Shown piece after piece: positions 50,401 through 62,242 of a stretch of DNA of 64,000 nucleotides (position 1 is the stretch's first letter; every line of letters starts with the position of its first letter). The notes beneath the pieces were generated by a model. The model searched no databases. It had not been told where the DNA came from and saw only the letters and a list, made by a program, of their open reading frames with translations. Origin of the DNA: Syngnathus acus (lineage: Eukaryota > Chordata > Actinopteri > Syngnathiformes > Syngnathidae); NCBI RefSeq assembly GCF_901709675.1, contig NC_051089.1, positions 1,243,476 to 1,307,475 on the forward strand. Reading direction: 5' to 3'. The position numbers were made by a program, and so were the translations under genes.

Positions 50401-53400
50401 TTAAAATGTCCCTATGCACCTCAATGTTAAAAGTGTTTAGCAGCAATTAGATATGTCCAAGCATGTAATCTATGGAACTAAACAAATGACATCTATTTGA
50501 CATCGCCCTCAAAAAAATTCAAATGTAATCTGAAATAAAAATGAAAGACATTGACTGCAGTCAACCCAAAAACAACTGACTGGATAGCTAATGAGCTAAC
50601 TAGCTAATTCACTTTATATCACAAATTTGCATGACTTTTCAGATTACTGCTGTTGTGACTTGATAAGAATAATAAATGATGAATCCTAATCAGTATTGAG
50701 TGGAATTCATTTTTAAAGATGCACCTTTTTCGGATTGTTTACCTTTGACAGGACGAGTGAAACCTCATTGGTCAGCCTGTCTGTGAGTAAGGAGAAGACC
50801 TCCTCTTCGTTTCCGGACTCGAAACGATAATTGACTTGCCAGCTGTCGCCTCCTCGAACATCGGCATCGCCTGCCAGCATGGCCGTCACCGTGGTGCCAA
50901 CCGGAGCGTCCTCCGAGATGTGGAAGGGTCCATACTGCTCGATAGATGACACAGAAGCTATTACTGCACAAACTTATTAATAAGTGCAAACATTTAATTT
51001 TATTTGAGCTCAGAACCTAGATCCATTTCCTTCCTTCCTTCCTTCCTTCCTTCCTTCCTTCCTTCCTTCCTTCCTTCCTTCCTTCCTTCCTTCCTTCCTT
51101 CCTTCTCCAATATGACTTTGGAATGTGTCGTCGTCAATCCCAAAGCAGTAGCAGCTACTTTTGGCCCACCCTGTCGCCCTCGCGGTGTCGGCTAACCTTT
51201 ATTAACGCGGCCTTTTAATGCGCCACTCGCTAATGTCCTCCGCCATCGCAGCTGCGGGGTCGCTGAACCCGGCCGGCTCTGTCACCACTCACCTCCCACA
51301 TCAGCCCGGCTGGCGTTGCCTTCAAAAGGCGATGGAAAATGCTGCGCTGCTCAGGCGTGACCCGCTCAAGAGCATTTTCCACCTCACTGTTTGTGCGGTG
51401 ATCACGTGAGCGAGTATGTAAAAGCATTCGCCTCAAGCCTTAAAGTCTTTTGTCGAGTCACGACAAACTGACAAAGAAAAGCAGAATGACTTAACACGGC
51501 GTGATGGCTCTCCCACGCATCACTCGACCGTCATGACTTTTTTTTTTTTACATGTCACGTGGGCGGGAGTGTGTGGGCTCTGTCAAACGGCCTTCGGGCC
51601 ATCCATCATCAATAACATTTGTCTCTCTGCTGAGATGAGATAAGAGCTGAGGGTCAGAAAATGGGATTTTATCATTCTAAAATCATTTCTGATGTCATTT
51701 TCAATACGACGGTCAGCTGCCGGGCGGGACGCTCTAAAAATACACCAGTGGAAAGTTTCCCTCCAAAGGAAGCTAATGTGATTAACAGCGCCGTCTACTT
51801 GGAATACAAAGAACAGACAAAAACTCCGATAACACGTCTGTATGAGCCTTGGATTAGAGGGCACGCTTTATTTAGTTGGCTGCCAGGAAAATTACATCAG
51901 GGACCTGCTGATAAAAGTCTGCGGTTATTTTACGGTTCTTCCAAAAGTTCAGCGTCTTACTTACCTCGTGTTGAGAGAAAACTGGTGGGTTGTTGTTTTC
52001 GTCTTGCACTGTCACCACCACGGTACATGAACTGTTCAGACCTGCCAGGGACATCATTACACCTTTTATTGGTGACTCAGGCTCAGGCCAGAATGGCAAT
52101 AAAAGACAAGGAAGGAACAGCAAGTCCCTCATCTTGCCTCCATCACATCCTCATGTGTGAGTCACGCAGCAGATGCTTACACTTCCTGTTTATAGTCAAA
52201 CCTTTTAACTCCTGCTGATGCACGGTGACCTGCAGCTGATATTTGATTTGTCTTTTCCGAAGCACTAATACATTGAGGTTCACGCCCAGACACAATCTTC
52301 ACTGTTTTCAGGAGAACAAACATGGAGCTGCCAAATCTAAGTGAGCCCATATTATAGCAGATGAGGATAAAGAATATATGAGGAATTTGAAATTCTATTC
52401 CATCACCTTTTGCATCCTCAGCAGTGATGGTGAGCGTGTACTGCGGCGCCGTTCCCTCCATGCTGTCTGCTTGGACCGAGATGACGCCCGAGTCCCGGTC
52501 CACTCTGAATAGCGCGCGAGGGCTCTCTGGGATTTGGCCAACCAAGCGGTAGAAGATCCGTACATTATCCGTCTTGGGGTCGTCGTTATCAGCTGCCTGA
52601 ACCGTCAAGATCTCCGTTCCTGGGGGGGAGAAAGTCATTTTTGTTCTTTTGGAATAGGGTTACGATCCCAAAGAGAAGAGAAGCAGGCCTCGCCCACCTC
52701 GAGCAGCCAGTTCCTTGACCACGGTGTGGTACTGCGCCTGCGGAAAGGTGGGCCTGTTGTCGTTGGCGTCACCCACCATCACTCTTAACTCCACCGGCTT
52801 GGCGATCTCACGTCCATCTGGGCGCTCCACCACAATGCTGACGAGGAACTGACTCAAGCAAAGACAACGATTATTGTCAACTTCTTCATTCATGGACGTG
52901 AAGATTCCATGTGATGCCGCTGTCCAGCTGCCTTTCGTGTTTCCCAAACAGAACGTAAACAGAAGCTTGCGGTGTTTCCATGTTTCGACATGAATGATAA
53001 GCACAACATTCATTGTTATGTTTGACTCGCAGCTCTACAGACCTGGTCTTGCGTTTCTCTGTCCAGAGGTGCGTTGAGATAAATGCTTCCCTCTCGACTG
53101 ATGGTGAAGAGCATCTCTGGAAACTCCCCCTCCAGACTGTACTCTGCTTGGCTTCCACTCCATTTCACCTTGACAAACACCAACACGTCATCAATCTCGG
53201 TTGGACAACTTTGAAAACGGGATTTGCGTGTGTTATAAAAAGAGAATATTTATTGTCAACTCTAGGAGCGATTCGAGAGGCCCTGTATGCGTAACGCTAA
53301 GCTAGCCGTTGTTTACGTGATAAGGAGCCAGCTGATGATGTGAAACAGAGAGCCCAGCCAAAACTAACTCTGCGGCCTGCAGGGGATTTTCCGTTCTTCT

Positions 53401-56400
53401 TGACGGGGAGCTGTGCGGGCCGGGCGGCCCGGCTGGAACAATCTCAGACGCAATCCAACAGCACCCAACAAGGAGCGGAGGCGAGTGCAAACGTGTGCGT
53501 CGCCTCATCTCGTCGCCAATCATGCCACCTCTGCCCAAAGGCTACAATTTTGTATACATATGGAGAAATAGCCACAAAACATACAAATAAAAATCGGTTT
53601 CCCCTTTCTGAATAAGACTGAAAGGTCAGCAAAACAGGAAGATAAAAATAATCCATTGAAATAATAAAGGAAAATAAGAATAATAATAAAAACAAAGAAA
53701 TAAAATAAATACGAAATAAACCATAAATAAATAAATAAATGAATGCCATGTCCACATCATTGACTTTCAGAAAGATGAATTTAAGAAATTCTCATCACTA
53801 AAAGCCTCGGTGCATTTTTTTATACTCACAGAAGCAACTTCTGATGCTCTTGCAAAAAAAAAAAATCGAAATTATTTGTACTTTAGCAACGTGTTTGAGG
53901 CTATCTACATTTCAGAAGATGCAAAGATGATTCTTCTAAAAGGCAGAACAAATTGATTCAAGAAAAGATGAAACGCTTCTTCCCTCAGAGTCAAGTTGAA
54001 GAACCTTTTCACACATGACATTTTTATGTCTTGTATAATATCAAAGTTTGCCGAGAGCAACTTTCAAAATGGCTTTTAAAGATCAGATACGGAACATTTT
54101 GTTTCATAATGCTACTCGAAGCGCAGATAGTTTCAGCTGCACGTGGATATGAATCTCATTTGGGATTTGATCCAAGTTGAAGTGGCTATGACAAATGTCA
54201 AGAGGCGCACATGAATTTTGCTCCCAAAAAGATTTGCGTCCAAAGTGATTTAATGCAGTAAAGAGCCTCGACTCAACCATTGGCGCTCTCTCATCCACTC
54301 CAAAGTCTCGCTAGATTGCATTAGTGAGTCCAAGTGCTTTGGCTGATTGCTTTCCACAATCGCACTTTTCGGCAGGAAATTAGACTGAATGAAATAAGCT
54401 GTCACCACCCAAAAATAGATAGCAACAGTCTGGATTGCATCTAACAATTAATAATCTTTGGAATTCTGTCAAAAGTGTCATCGTCACTAGTGTGAAAGCC
54501 TTTTGGTGAAAAAGCTTGACGGGCACCATGTATTTATAGACATGAATCTCGAGTAGAAAGAATCAAAATCCCTCAACGCTTTTAGCTCCATGTGTCATAA
54601 GAGTGGTGAGTCCTGCCACCTACTTTCCACTATTGAGGAATTCTTTACCGTGGGCGAACCGAGGTTTCCCCAAGTAGGAGTTTTGCAATTTGTGTGTGTG
54701 TATATATATATATTTTTTTAAAATATGTATACATATATACTTTTTAATATATATATAATATTTTTTAAATATATATATAATATATATATTTTTTAATATA
54801 CGTTGATATATATATATATATTTGACTATATGATTAACAGCATCGTGTTTTTATTTCGGTTGAAAAATGTAATTTTTCACAGGTAAATAAAAAAAAAGAA
54901 AAAAGAGGAAACATTACGCGACTATCAACACTAATGACTGGCAAACATAAAAGAGCCGTTATGCCATTATTTGTGCCTACGAGAATCAAACGTGCCCCCA
55001 CTTGTGATCCACACACTTTCAGTGGGTGAACAAAACAGGAGTGATGAGAGGCGGAGGGCGAGAGTGGGGGTGGAGGAGGAGGAGGAGGAGGGGGGACGGT
55101 TGTCGTGTTCGTGACTCTTGGAACAGCACAACACGTTCAATCCGTGCAATTTAAAATCAGCAGCCATCTTGCCGCCGCATTCTTTTTCACACTCGTACAG
55201 GTTAGAATAGCAAAAAGATAAACCAATTGATACATTGAAGATATTGAAGGCAAACTGCTGTGTTCGATTTTCACATCTCACAGAAAAGCACACATGCAAG
55301 CACATGAGAAGAAATGAATTTGGAAGATGTAAACAGCCCTCATTGCAAGTGTTGAAGAGTCTGACTGGCATTTGAACACCATCAATAATTCAGCACTTGG
55401 TCATTCAGGAAGACCTGAGAGGCCCTAAAAACAGCAACCGGCAACCTGAGGCCACTTGGGGTTATCGACGCTTGATTCCATTGTAATATGATATCACGGA
55501 TGCAGCTGCACACACTCGTTTGTGTCCTCGCTGATCAAATTAGGAAGCTAAAAATAGCTCGTCTCCGCTCCGTTACGGGCCGAGGAGGTTTTGACCCTTT
55601 TTACCTGCGAGATGGCGATGGGATACGGGCCCGGGAGGTTCTCCTGCAAGCGTACGGGATCCGGCGATGCCCAGGAATTCCCGGTCACTTCGACGGTGAC
55701 AATGCCGGTGGTGAAGAAAGCGTTGGATTTTCCAGCCATGTCCTTGACCATCACTGAGAGTTTATATCTGCCGCACATCTCGGGGTCCAATGTTGAGGCG
55801 CCTGGTGATGATGATGCAAGCATGATCATGTTTGACATGGAAATCATAATGGCATCGTGCTTGTTTAGGTTGAAGGTGTCTTTGAAAATGGAGAAGGTTT
55901 ATGCTTAGCACATACAAGTCTATTATACAGTACACCACGGATGACATTTGCCAGCTGTGACATGGAAGGACTGACCGTCCTCGGTGAGGGAAACCTCTCC
56001 CGTGATGGAGTCAATGAAGAACATCTGAGGGGAGGGGATTCGGGGGGTTTGCTCCATGAGGCGGAAACGCAGCTCAGCGTGGGCAGTGTTGCGGTCGTCA
56101 CGATCCAACGCCTCCACCTGCATGAAGGGGATGCCTGAGAGAGGCGCAACAATGTCACCACTCATTTGGAAAGAAATACCTTAAGTATTCAATAAATAAA
56201 TAAATAATATAAAAATAAAATAATCACATCATAAATAAATAAATAAAATAATATAAATAAAATAATCACTAAATAAATAAATATGAAAAACTCAAGAGAA
56301 AAATACAGAAATCTAGAAAAATGCAATTTATTTACCAGCCTTGTGACTATCTTACCTTTGAGAAGGCCCAGTTGCACACTGCCCCTCATGCTCTCCTGTA

Positions 56401-58099
56401 TGAACGCAGGCACATTGTCGTTCTTGTCGATGACGCACACTTCCACCGTGAAGCTCTGGCGCTGCCCTGACACTTTGAAGGACACCTTGTCACACCCAGA
56501 AACAGAAAAGGTGACTTTCTTACTGCATGTTCTCCAAGCACCTTTTCAATATATTCGTGTGGTTGAATTGTTCATATAGTAAATTAAAAAAAAAATCATG
56601 ATGCCATTTTCGTGTGTGACGTCATGTCAAATTATTTTTAAAAAGTGGATGATGGATGGACATCTGAGATACCTGCAGAGAGTAGGATGGCTGCTTTTCT
56701 CGGTCCAGTGGTTTCAAAGCATAAAGAAACTGAGAGTCCACTCCAAATATCCCTTCGTCATCTCCCGTTACCGCCAAGTCACTGTAATTGCTTGGAAGGC
56801 TGTGAAGCTGAGGAACACACAATGTTACTCTGAAAAGCAAATGATGGCAAACTCCTAAAAAAAGAAACTCTTCAGAAGGAGAGATTTGTTTCTCCCATTC
56901 ACCATATTCCTAAAAAAAGAAACTCTTGAGAAGGAGAGATTTGTTCCTCCCATTCACCATCACATATGAAAACAAGAAGAATACAAAATCTTTGCTAGTT
57001 CATTGGCACATGGAGAAAAATGAGATTGCAGTCTTGTCTGTTGTGCTGACTGACCACTTTCAGGAGTGTTTCAACACAATACATTTATCAGGCCTGTTCC
57101 ATTTATAGAACACAAAGTGGGTTCATTATCCTCCTCGGTTCTATTTGAGAAGTTAATAACGGCATTTTTTCCCCACAAAGAGTGACAGTGTGTTGACGCG
57201 TGACAGGGTGATGACACAAAGCAAACAAATCAAAGCTCAACACTGTTGACGCGCCGGCCCAAAATGCCGTCTGCCGACGGAATGAAAAAGCTCCTTGTGA
57301 AGCCTTCAAAGCCAGATCGCGCCAGCTTGATGACGCCAACATGCGCACTAAACCTTGAGTGCAGAGTGAGAATAAAAGCGGCGGATGCTTTTGTGCCTAC
57401 CCTGGACACCATTTGATTTATTGTAAGCCATGTAATCTCACAAACACTTAGGAAAAAAAATAAAAATCCTCTCTTGGTTAGATGGGTTCATTCTGAGCAA
57501 GGACATCGTTTTTTTTCTCTAATACTGTTAGTGGTGCTAATGTGGTCTATTCACAATATTCTACACCCGATCTAATGAGATCCAATTAGATATGTTTACT
57601 TGTGAAGAAATCAACCTTGTATTTCTTTTTTTAAATTTTTTCTGTCATCACACGGATATTTTTCCTTGCTAAAAATAGACGTCTGTGCAGTTCTATCTAC
57701 ACTAATATATCATATTTTTAAATATGTATATATACACACAATACAGAGTCTAAGAAAATTGACATGACAGGTCTTTAGTCTTTTTACATTTTCCGCCTGG
57801 TGATGCAAATTGCCGTTTTCACAGTTTTACTGGTGTGTAAATGAAGCATTTTTCTCTCTAAGGTTGTGAAAAAAAATAGTCTTACCTTGGATAAATACCA
57901 TGGGAAAATGCCATCATAGTTTTCTGGGACACCTATTTTAACATTTGCACCCAAGCAAGATGCAAATATGTTAAGCAGCACCTGCAAAACAAGATCTTTT
58001 TTCACGTGTCGCCTTTCCAGGTGGGAAAAAATGTTTTGTCGGTAAGGCTCTCACCGCGATTGCAAATATGAATGTCGGTCCAGTTGTGCGGTCAACCAT
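46724..58099 (-). CDS. cdh16: cadherin-16 (kidney-specific, Ksp-cadherin)
   Basis: Seventeen exons join in phase to 822 residues (human 829): 58055-58099, 57886-57981, 56673-56807, 56356-56485, 55976-56134, 55605-55801, 53043-53168, 52698-52848, 52407-52619, 51965-52041, 50743-50934, 49448-49689, 49254-49384, 48648-48887, 47102-47218, 46902-47018 and 46724-46824. It is a calcium-dependent adhesion protein of epithelial lateral membranes. A signal peptide (MVDRTTGPTFIFAIAVLLNIF) precedes VPENYDGIFPWYLSK. Cadherin repeats show calcium-binding DxNDN-type linkers (IDKNDNVPAF, GDANDNRPTF, LDVNDNSPVL) and LDRE motifs. The membrane-proximal YLCTPRWEDQ and VRRNWKLTPING match CDH16 best. One helix (about 778-798) is followed by a tail of about 24 residues ending VPLKMSI, without catenin-binding motifs, as in 7D-cadherins. 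Position beside rrad agrees. Large introns lie at 53169-55604 and 57011-57885. Confidence 0.95.
47439..47535. repeat. TTTA microsatellite merging into a TATTTAATG minisatellite
   Basis: About nine TTTA units, then four copies of TTTAATGTA-type nonamers, in the cdh16 intron between exons 14 and 15. Confidence 0.85.
48951..49118 (-). mobile_element. 168-bp MITE flanked by TA, copy 2
   Basis: The same terminal inverted repeats and TA flanks as the element at 25906-26075. The interior is nearly identical but in reverse orientation on the plus strand. It lies in the cdh16 intron, 63 bases before exon 14 in transcript direction. Confidence 0.88.
51027..51105. repeat. TTCC microsatellite, about 20 units
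   Basis: A pure TTCC array of about 79 bp in the cdh16 intron between exons 10 and 11, close to the exon-11 acceptor region. Confidence 0.92.
54695..54830. repeat. TA-rich low-complexity tract
   Basis: TATATA runs broken by T5-T7 blocks (ATTTTTTAA) recur three times. It lies in the largest cdh16 intron. Confidence 0.85.
56853..56962. repeat. two tandem copies of a 55-bp unit
   Basis: TCCTAAAAAAAGAAACTCTT begins at 56853 and again at 56908. The following GAGAAGGAGAGATTTGTT-type text is conserved with a few changes. It is a recent duplication in the cdh16 intron beside exon 3. Confidence 0.85.
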
Positions 58100-58163
58100 G
58101 ACGACGTCTAAATGTTTGGACCCACGTGGCTCCAGACGGGAATCTTTCGTCTTACTGACTCAG

Positions 58164-58400
58164 ACTGTCAAAAATTAAGAGCCACATTTGAACAAAAACA
58201 TGAAAAGCTAGTTAAGTGGTCCAAATGAATCCCAAATGCGTTTGAAGGTGTAGTCAAGTGGATTTTATTTAAAAAAGGAATATTATTGAGTCCTACCTTC
58301 TCCGAAAGACGCGTCTTCGCTTTGAGAGGTGTGAGCAGAGTTTAAATTGGGTGGAAAAAGTTTGGTTGTGTACTCCCTTGTGTGGCTTAATGGTTAACAC
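58164..58400 (-). promoter_or_regulatory. candidate cdh16 promoter and 5'UTR junctions with an HNF1-like site
   Basis: On the minus strand GTTAACCATTAAG (58398 to 58386) fits the HNF1 consensus GTTAATNATTAAC at 11 of 13 positions. A TTTAAA box follows at 58346-58341. A good donor (GAGAAG|GTAGGA, exon edge 58297) and acceptor (TTGACAG|TCTGAG, exon edge 58164) suggest a short non-coding first exon spliced to the ATG exon. Mammalian Ksp-cadherin is a known HNF-1beta target. The arrangement here is inferred from motifs only. Confidence 0.4.
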
Positions 58401-59154
58401 CTTCAAACGAGCATGCTTAACTACCTCTTTTCCTTCCTGAGAAACCAAAGCCAGAGCAGCGCCGTCGCCTCCAATGAATATTCAAGAAGATGCACAAGTC
58501 AATTTCACTGAAGCAAAAAAAACATTCTCTCTCTCGCCAAAGGAAAAACAACAACTTTTGTATTTTCTTTGCAAATTTATTTGGAAAATTATCGAAAAGA
58601 AAACCTGAATGTCTACAAGACAAATATCTGGTATTGCTTGACAAATTGAACCGAATGAATTTGAGTGCTGCAGTTGGGCTCCACTTGTCCGAGGCACGAA
58701 CCTGCGTAGCGCCCTTCAAGTAAACTCGACTCCAGACTACGTGTGATGTTCTCCAGCAGAATGAGATGGAGCTGGAATTCAGCATCTTTTTTTTTTTCTT
58801 TTTTTTTAAACATCAATCTCTTCCAGTAAACTGGGAAAGGTGATCTTTGCAGTGTGTGTGTGGTTTGTGGATTTGTCACCCAGGCTTATCAGATCGTGAC
58901 AGCAACATTTGAAGGCGGACAAAATGAAATGCATCTGCAAAGCTTCATGCGTGTGAACACGATATGACAAGTCGTCTTTTCATCAAGACTTGGCTTTTTG
59001 TGGTGTCTGAAAATCAAAAATATATTTCTGTACAGCTCAACGAGTCCATTTCAGTCAGTGTTTAAATAAATAATACAAAAAAAACAAAAACACACAGCGT
59101 CGGGTCTTCAGAGGCCAAAGAAACGAAGGAAAGTCCTGCTGTCCACTCTGGTTC
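58401..59154. other. intergenic region between cdh16 and rrad
   Basis: The right part contains the rrad 3'UTR. No canonical minus-strand AATAAA was found close to the stop, so its end is unclear. Nothing else is recognisable. Confidence 0.4.
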
Positions 59155-60943
59155 TCAAAGAACTGTGAGGTCATGGCAGGATTTGGACTTCTGCCTGAAC
59201 GCCATTTTCTTGTTGTTGCGTGCAACCATGCGGCCCAGAAATCTTTTGGCTTTCTTGCTGATGCTTTCTCTGCGCCTGCAGTTGGCCATGCGGCGCGCGT
59301 TCTCCTCTTTGCTGTCCTTCCTTAGGCGGATTTGCCGGACGATGCCCTCAAACAGGTCCTGCACGTTGTGGTGGAGGGAGGCTGACGTCTCGATGAACTT
59401 GCAGTCAAACACCACGGCGCAGGCGCTTCCCTCTGCAAAAAACAACAGACGTGACTTCTCGGTCCCAAAAGCGGCGGTAGTTTTGTAACTCTTCTTTTGA
59501 ATGCAACTTATTTGACACGGCTGCTTATTAGGTAGCGATATCTTTCTTGACTTACCATCAACTGACACTTCTCGAGACCTGACCAGGTCACTCTTGTTGC
59601 CCACGAGGATGATGGGAATATCTTCAGACTGTCTGGCCCTGCGTAGCTGAATTCGCAGCTCCGACGCCTTCTCGAAGCTGGACTTGTCCGTCACGGAGTA
59701 CACGATGATGTAGGCGTCGCCCATCCTCATGCATTGATCCTTTAGCCACTGACTGTTATCCTTCATCGGAAGACAACATTGCAGCTTTTAACACCCATGA
59801 TGCATCCCAATGTGGATAAATGAACAAATTAAATAAAAATATAAACAAAAAAAATTAAAATAAATAGAAATTAAAAAAAAAAAAAAGAAGTATGTATCAT
59901 GAGCCTCACCTGTTCCCAGATGTCATACAGCACAATGGAAGATTCTTCTTCATCCACCACGATACATCTGTCATAACTGTTTCCTGGAAGGGCAAGAATA
60001 AAGATGTTACACCAAAACAGTCTTTTGGTGGGTTAAGCAGATCTGGTGTGTGTCAACAAATGTTGCATTTGTGACAGCTGAGTTGCTGCCTGGATGGAAA
60101 TAGCAATAATCAATGTGTACACTCTAGCGTGCAGGAATAAGGAAGCCATCCATCAGAGCAAGTTTGCCATCATGGATTTGCCCAAGTGTAAGATGTAACC
60201 AGCCAGCCATTTTCTAAATGGTTTATCCTATTTATTGATAACGGGTAGATTGTGTGGAAATTAAATGTCTGAGAAAACTGGACGTTTTTTTTCCCAGCAA
60301 AGAAATGTTCCACCTGACAAAATTAATCTTGATTTCTTTAAAAAAAAAATCATTTCACGCAGATGTAAACTGTACTACTGAAAAAATAAAAATCTGACAA
60401 CACCATGTCCCCCAAAGATGTACCTGCATAAACAGGATTTAAATTCACACCTGACTGTCAAAATTGAATATACACTAATGGCTGACTAACCGGTGATTTG
60501 GTCATTATATGAATCAACCTTTGGTGACACAAAGGACAAGATAAGCGGTCATTGGATGATGACTCATTCTCCGCATGCCATCATTTACCTGCTTCATCGC
60601 AGTCGTGACCGGCGTCCTCAACTCCACCAAAGACGCGTGCCAGGCTGGACTTGCCCACGCCGTGCTCCCCGAGGAGAACCACTTTATGCACTTGCGAGTC
60701 GGCTTCGCTTCCGGTGGAAATAACAGAGTCCGAGGAGTCGGACGCGCAGCTTCCCCGGTGCTGGTCCTTCTGGGAGGTGCAGCGTAGCAGCTTGGACAGC
60801 TCGTCGCTTTGTCCGTTTGGCTGCACAGTGGTGGCGCGCAGGTCCCGGTCGTCCACCGGCATGCTCCTCCGGTGAAGGTGGCTCATGTTGACGGGGAAAG
60901 GCGTGCTGCCTCTCCGCAGTTTGTCGCTCTTGTTCAAAGTCAT
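59155..60943 (-). CDS. rrad: RRAD, RGK-family small GTPase
   Basis: Four coding exons (60589-60943, 59910-59983, 59556-59760, 59155-59432) give 303 residues (human 308). It is an RGK GTPase that binds voltage-gated calcium-channel beta subunits and calmodulin and limits calcium current, mainly in muscle and heart. Landmarks are RRGSTPF and LHRRSMPVDDRDL in the N-terminal extension (14-3-3-type serine context), P-loop GEHGVGKS (92-99), and YDIWEQ (138-143), which replaces the usual DTAG as in all RGK proteins. Then follow YIIVYSVTDK, NKSD (198-201), ETSA (226-229), the basic calmodulin-binding RRRESISKKAKRFLGRMVARN, and the C-terminal KSCHDLTVL motif with no prenylation box. The ATG is fixed by MTLNKSDKLRRGSTP. 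The 5'UTR appears split: acceptor edge 60962, upstream exon from 61065. Position next to cdh16 supports the call. Confidence 0.96.
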
Positions 60944-61064
60944 TGCTTGAAATACAGACGACCTGTAGATAGACGGACCACGTTTTATTAGTGGTGTCAT
61001 CCGCAACGTTTTCACTAATCAGCTCTTAATCCAAGCCAAATAAAATAGCTATCAAATCACTTAC

Positions 61065-61120
61065 TAGGTGGCGTGAATAAATCCGAAGATGTCAGGTCCA
61101 GTAATCCTGCAGTAGTGCCT
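61065..61120 (-). other. rrad: probable non-coding first exon of rrad
   Basis: The minus-strand donor CCTA|GTAAGTG has its exon edge at 61065. The TATA box at 61153-61146 predicts a start near 61120. It would splice to the acceptor CTACAG ending at 60963, just 5' of the coding start. Confidence 0.5.
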
Positions 61121-61145
61121 TTCTTTCGGTGATCGCCGCTCACTT

Positions 61146-61173
61146 TATTTATACGGAAACGCATGTGACGTCA
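61146..61173 (-). promoter_or_regulatory. rrad core promoter: CRE and TATA box
   Basis: On the minus strand a perfect TGACGTCA (61173-61166) is followed 12 bases later by TATAAATA (61153-61146). The predicted start is about 30 bases downstream, before a 5'UTR exon with a good donor. The order and spacing are typical of cAMP/calcium-responsive immediate-early-like promoters. Confidence 0.6.
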
Positions 61174-62242
61174 CGGGGAATCGCGGCCCATGCTTATTAT
61201 AGTAGCGCGTAACGGCAGCATCACGGGAGGGAGGGAGGGAGGGGTGACTGGAAGAGCGGAGGAATTTCCCTTCCGTCAAGCCAAATGGAGCATCCTACGA
61301 GAATATTAGCGAAGGGAAAGCCCACTAAAAGCTTGATATAAATATTTAATTGACGAGGTACATTTAGAGAACCCGTACGGAGAGATTTGCCGGCAAACCA
61401 TAAAACGCATTGGGCACGTCCGTGAATCATCCATGCGCTTCATCAACCGTGACAATAAAACCACGCAGGCATGATTAAAGCTGGTCAAGAAGAAAACTGT
61501 GCAACATTTACCGGAGAGGCCAATGACAAATGTAAACATCTGCTCTTCGTCAATTCTATTTGATTAATATGTCCGGATCTAAAAGGTAGAGCAATACATA
61601 AATCATTAGCTTATTCTATTGAGCTGCACGAGAAGGACAAACATAATTCCATTAATCTATTAACGATTTTGCAATTTGAAGACAAAAGTGGACATCGTGA
61701 TGTTGAACTTTTAATGGATCTCCTTTTTTTAAATGTACCTGAGTGTAGGCTACGTCATCGTTGTTCACAAGCATTACCAATGGAGAGTTTCTGGTAGTGT
61801 GCTGTTACCTCCCTCTTGTGGCGATATCGTGTACTGCAGGTCAAGCCTCCCTCCTGTAAGCAAGTCCTGTTTCAACGGTTTAAAAAAAACAATACAGCAT
61901 ACAAATGAATTAAGTGAGAAAAATCAAGCCACTCTAATTAACATAAGGTTTTTGAGAACATGTCTTTGGGCATGAAACCTGATTTTATTCAATGTATTAT
62001 GAGATCTAACAAAAGTTCTAGCAACAATGAGCTGTTGGCTTTGAGACCGACTTGGATTCTTTGACTTGGCTCTCAGGCTCAGTCTCTTGGAATTTAGTCT
62101 GCTGATGGGATCATTGGCTTCCCTGGGCAAGCCCAGGTACTGACAGGGGGCGCGACGTGAACGCTGATCCCTTGCCCCCCATAAATTACCCCTACCTTTA
62201 CCTTTTTCATTTAAGTATTCGAGTTTGTTATTGAGTTTTTGT
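61174..62242. other. rrad upstream region, nothing recognised
   Basis: The sequence contains short G-rich runs (GGGAGGGAGGGAGG near 61226). I see no exons or definable repeats before the tandem array begins. Confidence 0.45.

Noticed and set aside
60190-60240. CCAGCCATTTTCTAAATGGTTTATCC phrase in the rrad intron
   Set aside because: Resembles a very common fish repeat (CCATTTTCTACCGCTTATCC type), but it is too short and diverged to annotate as an element.
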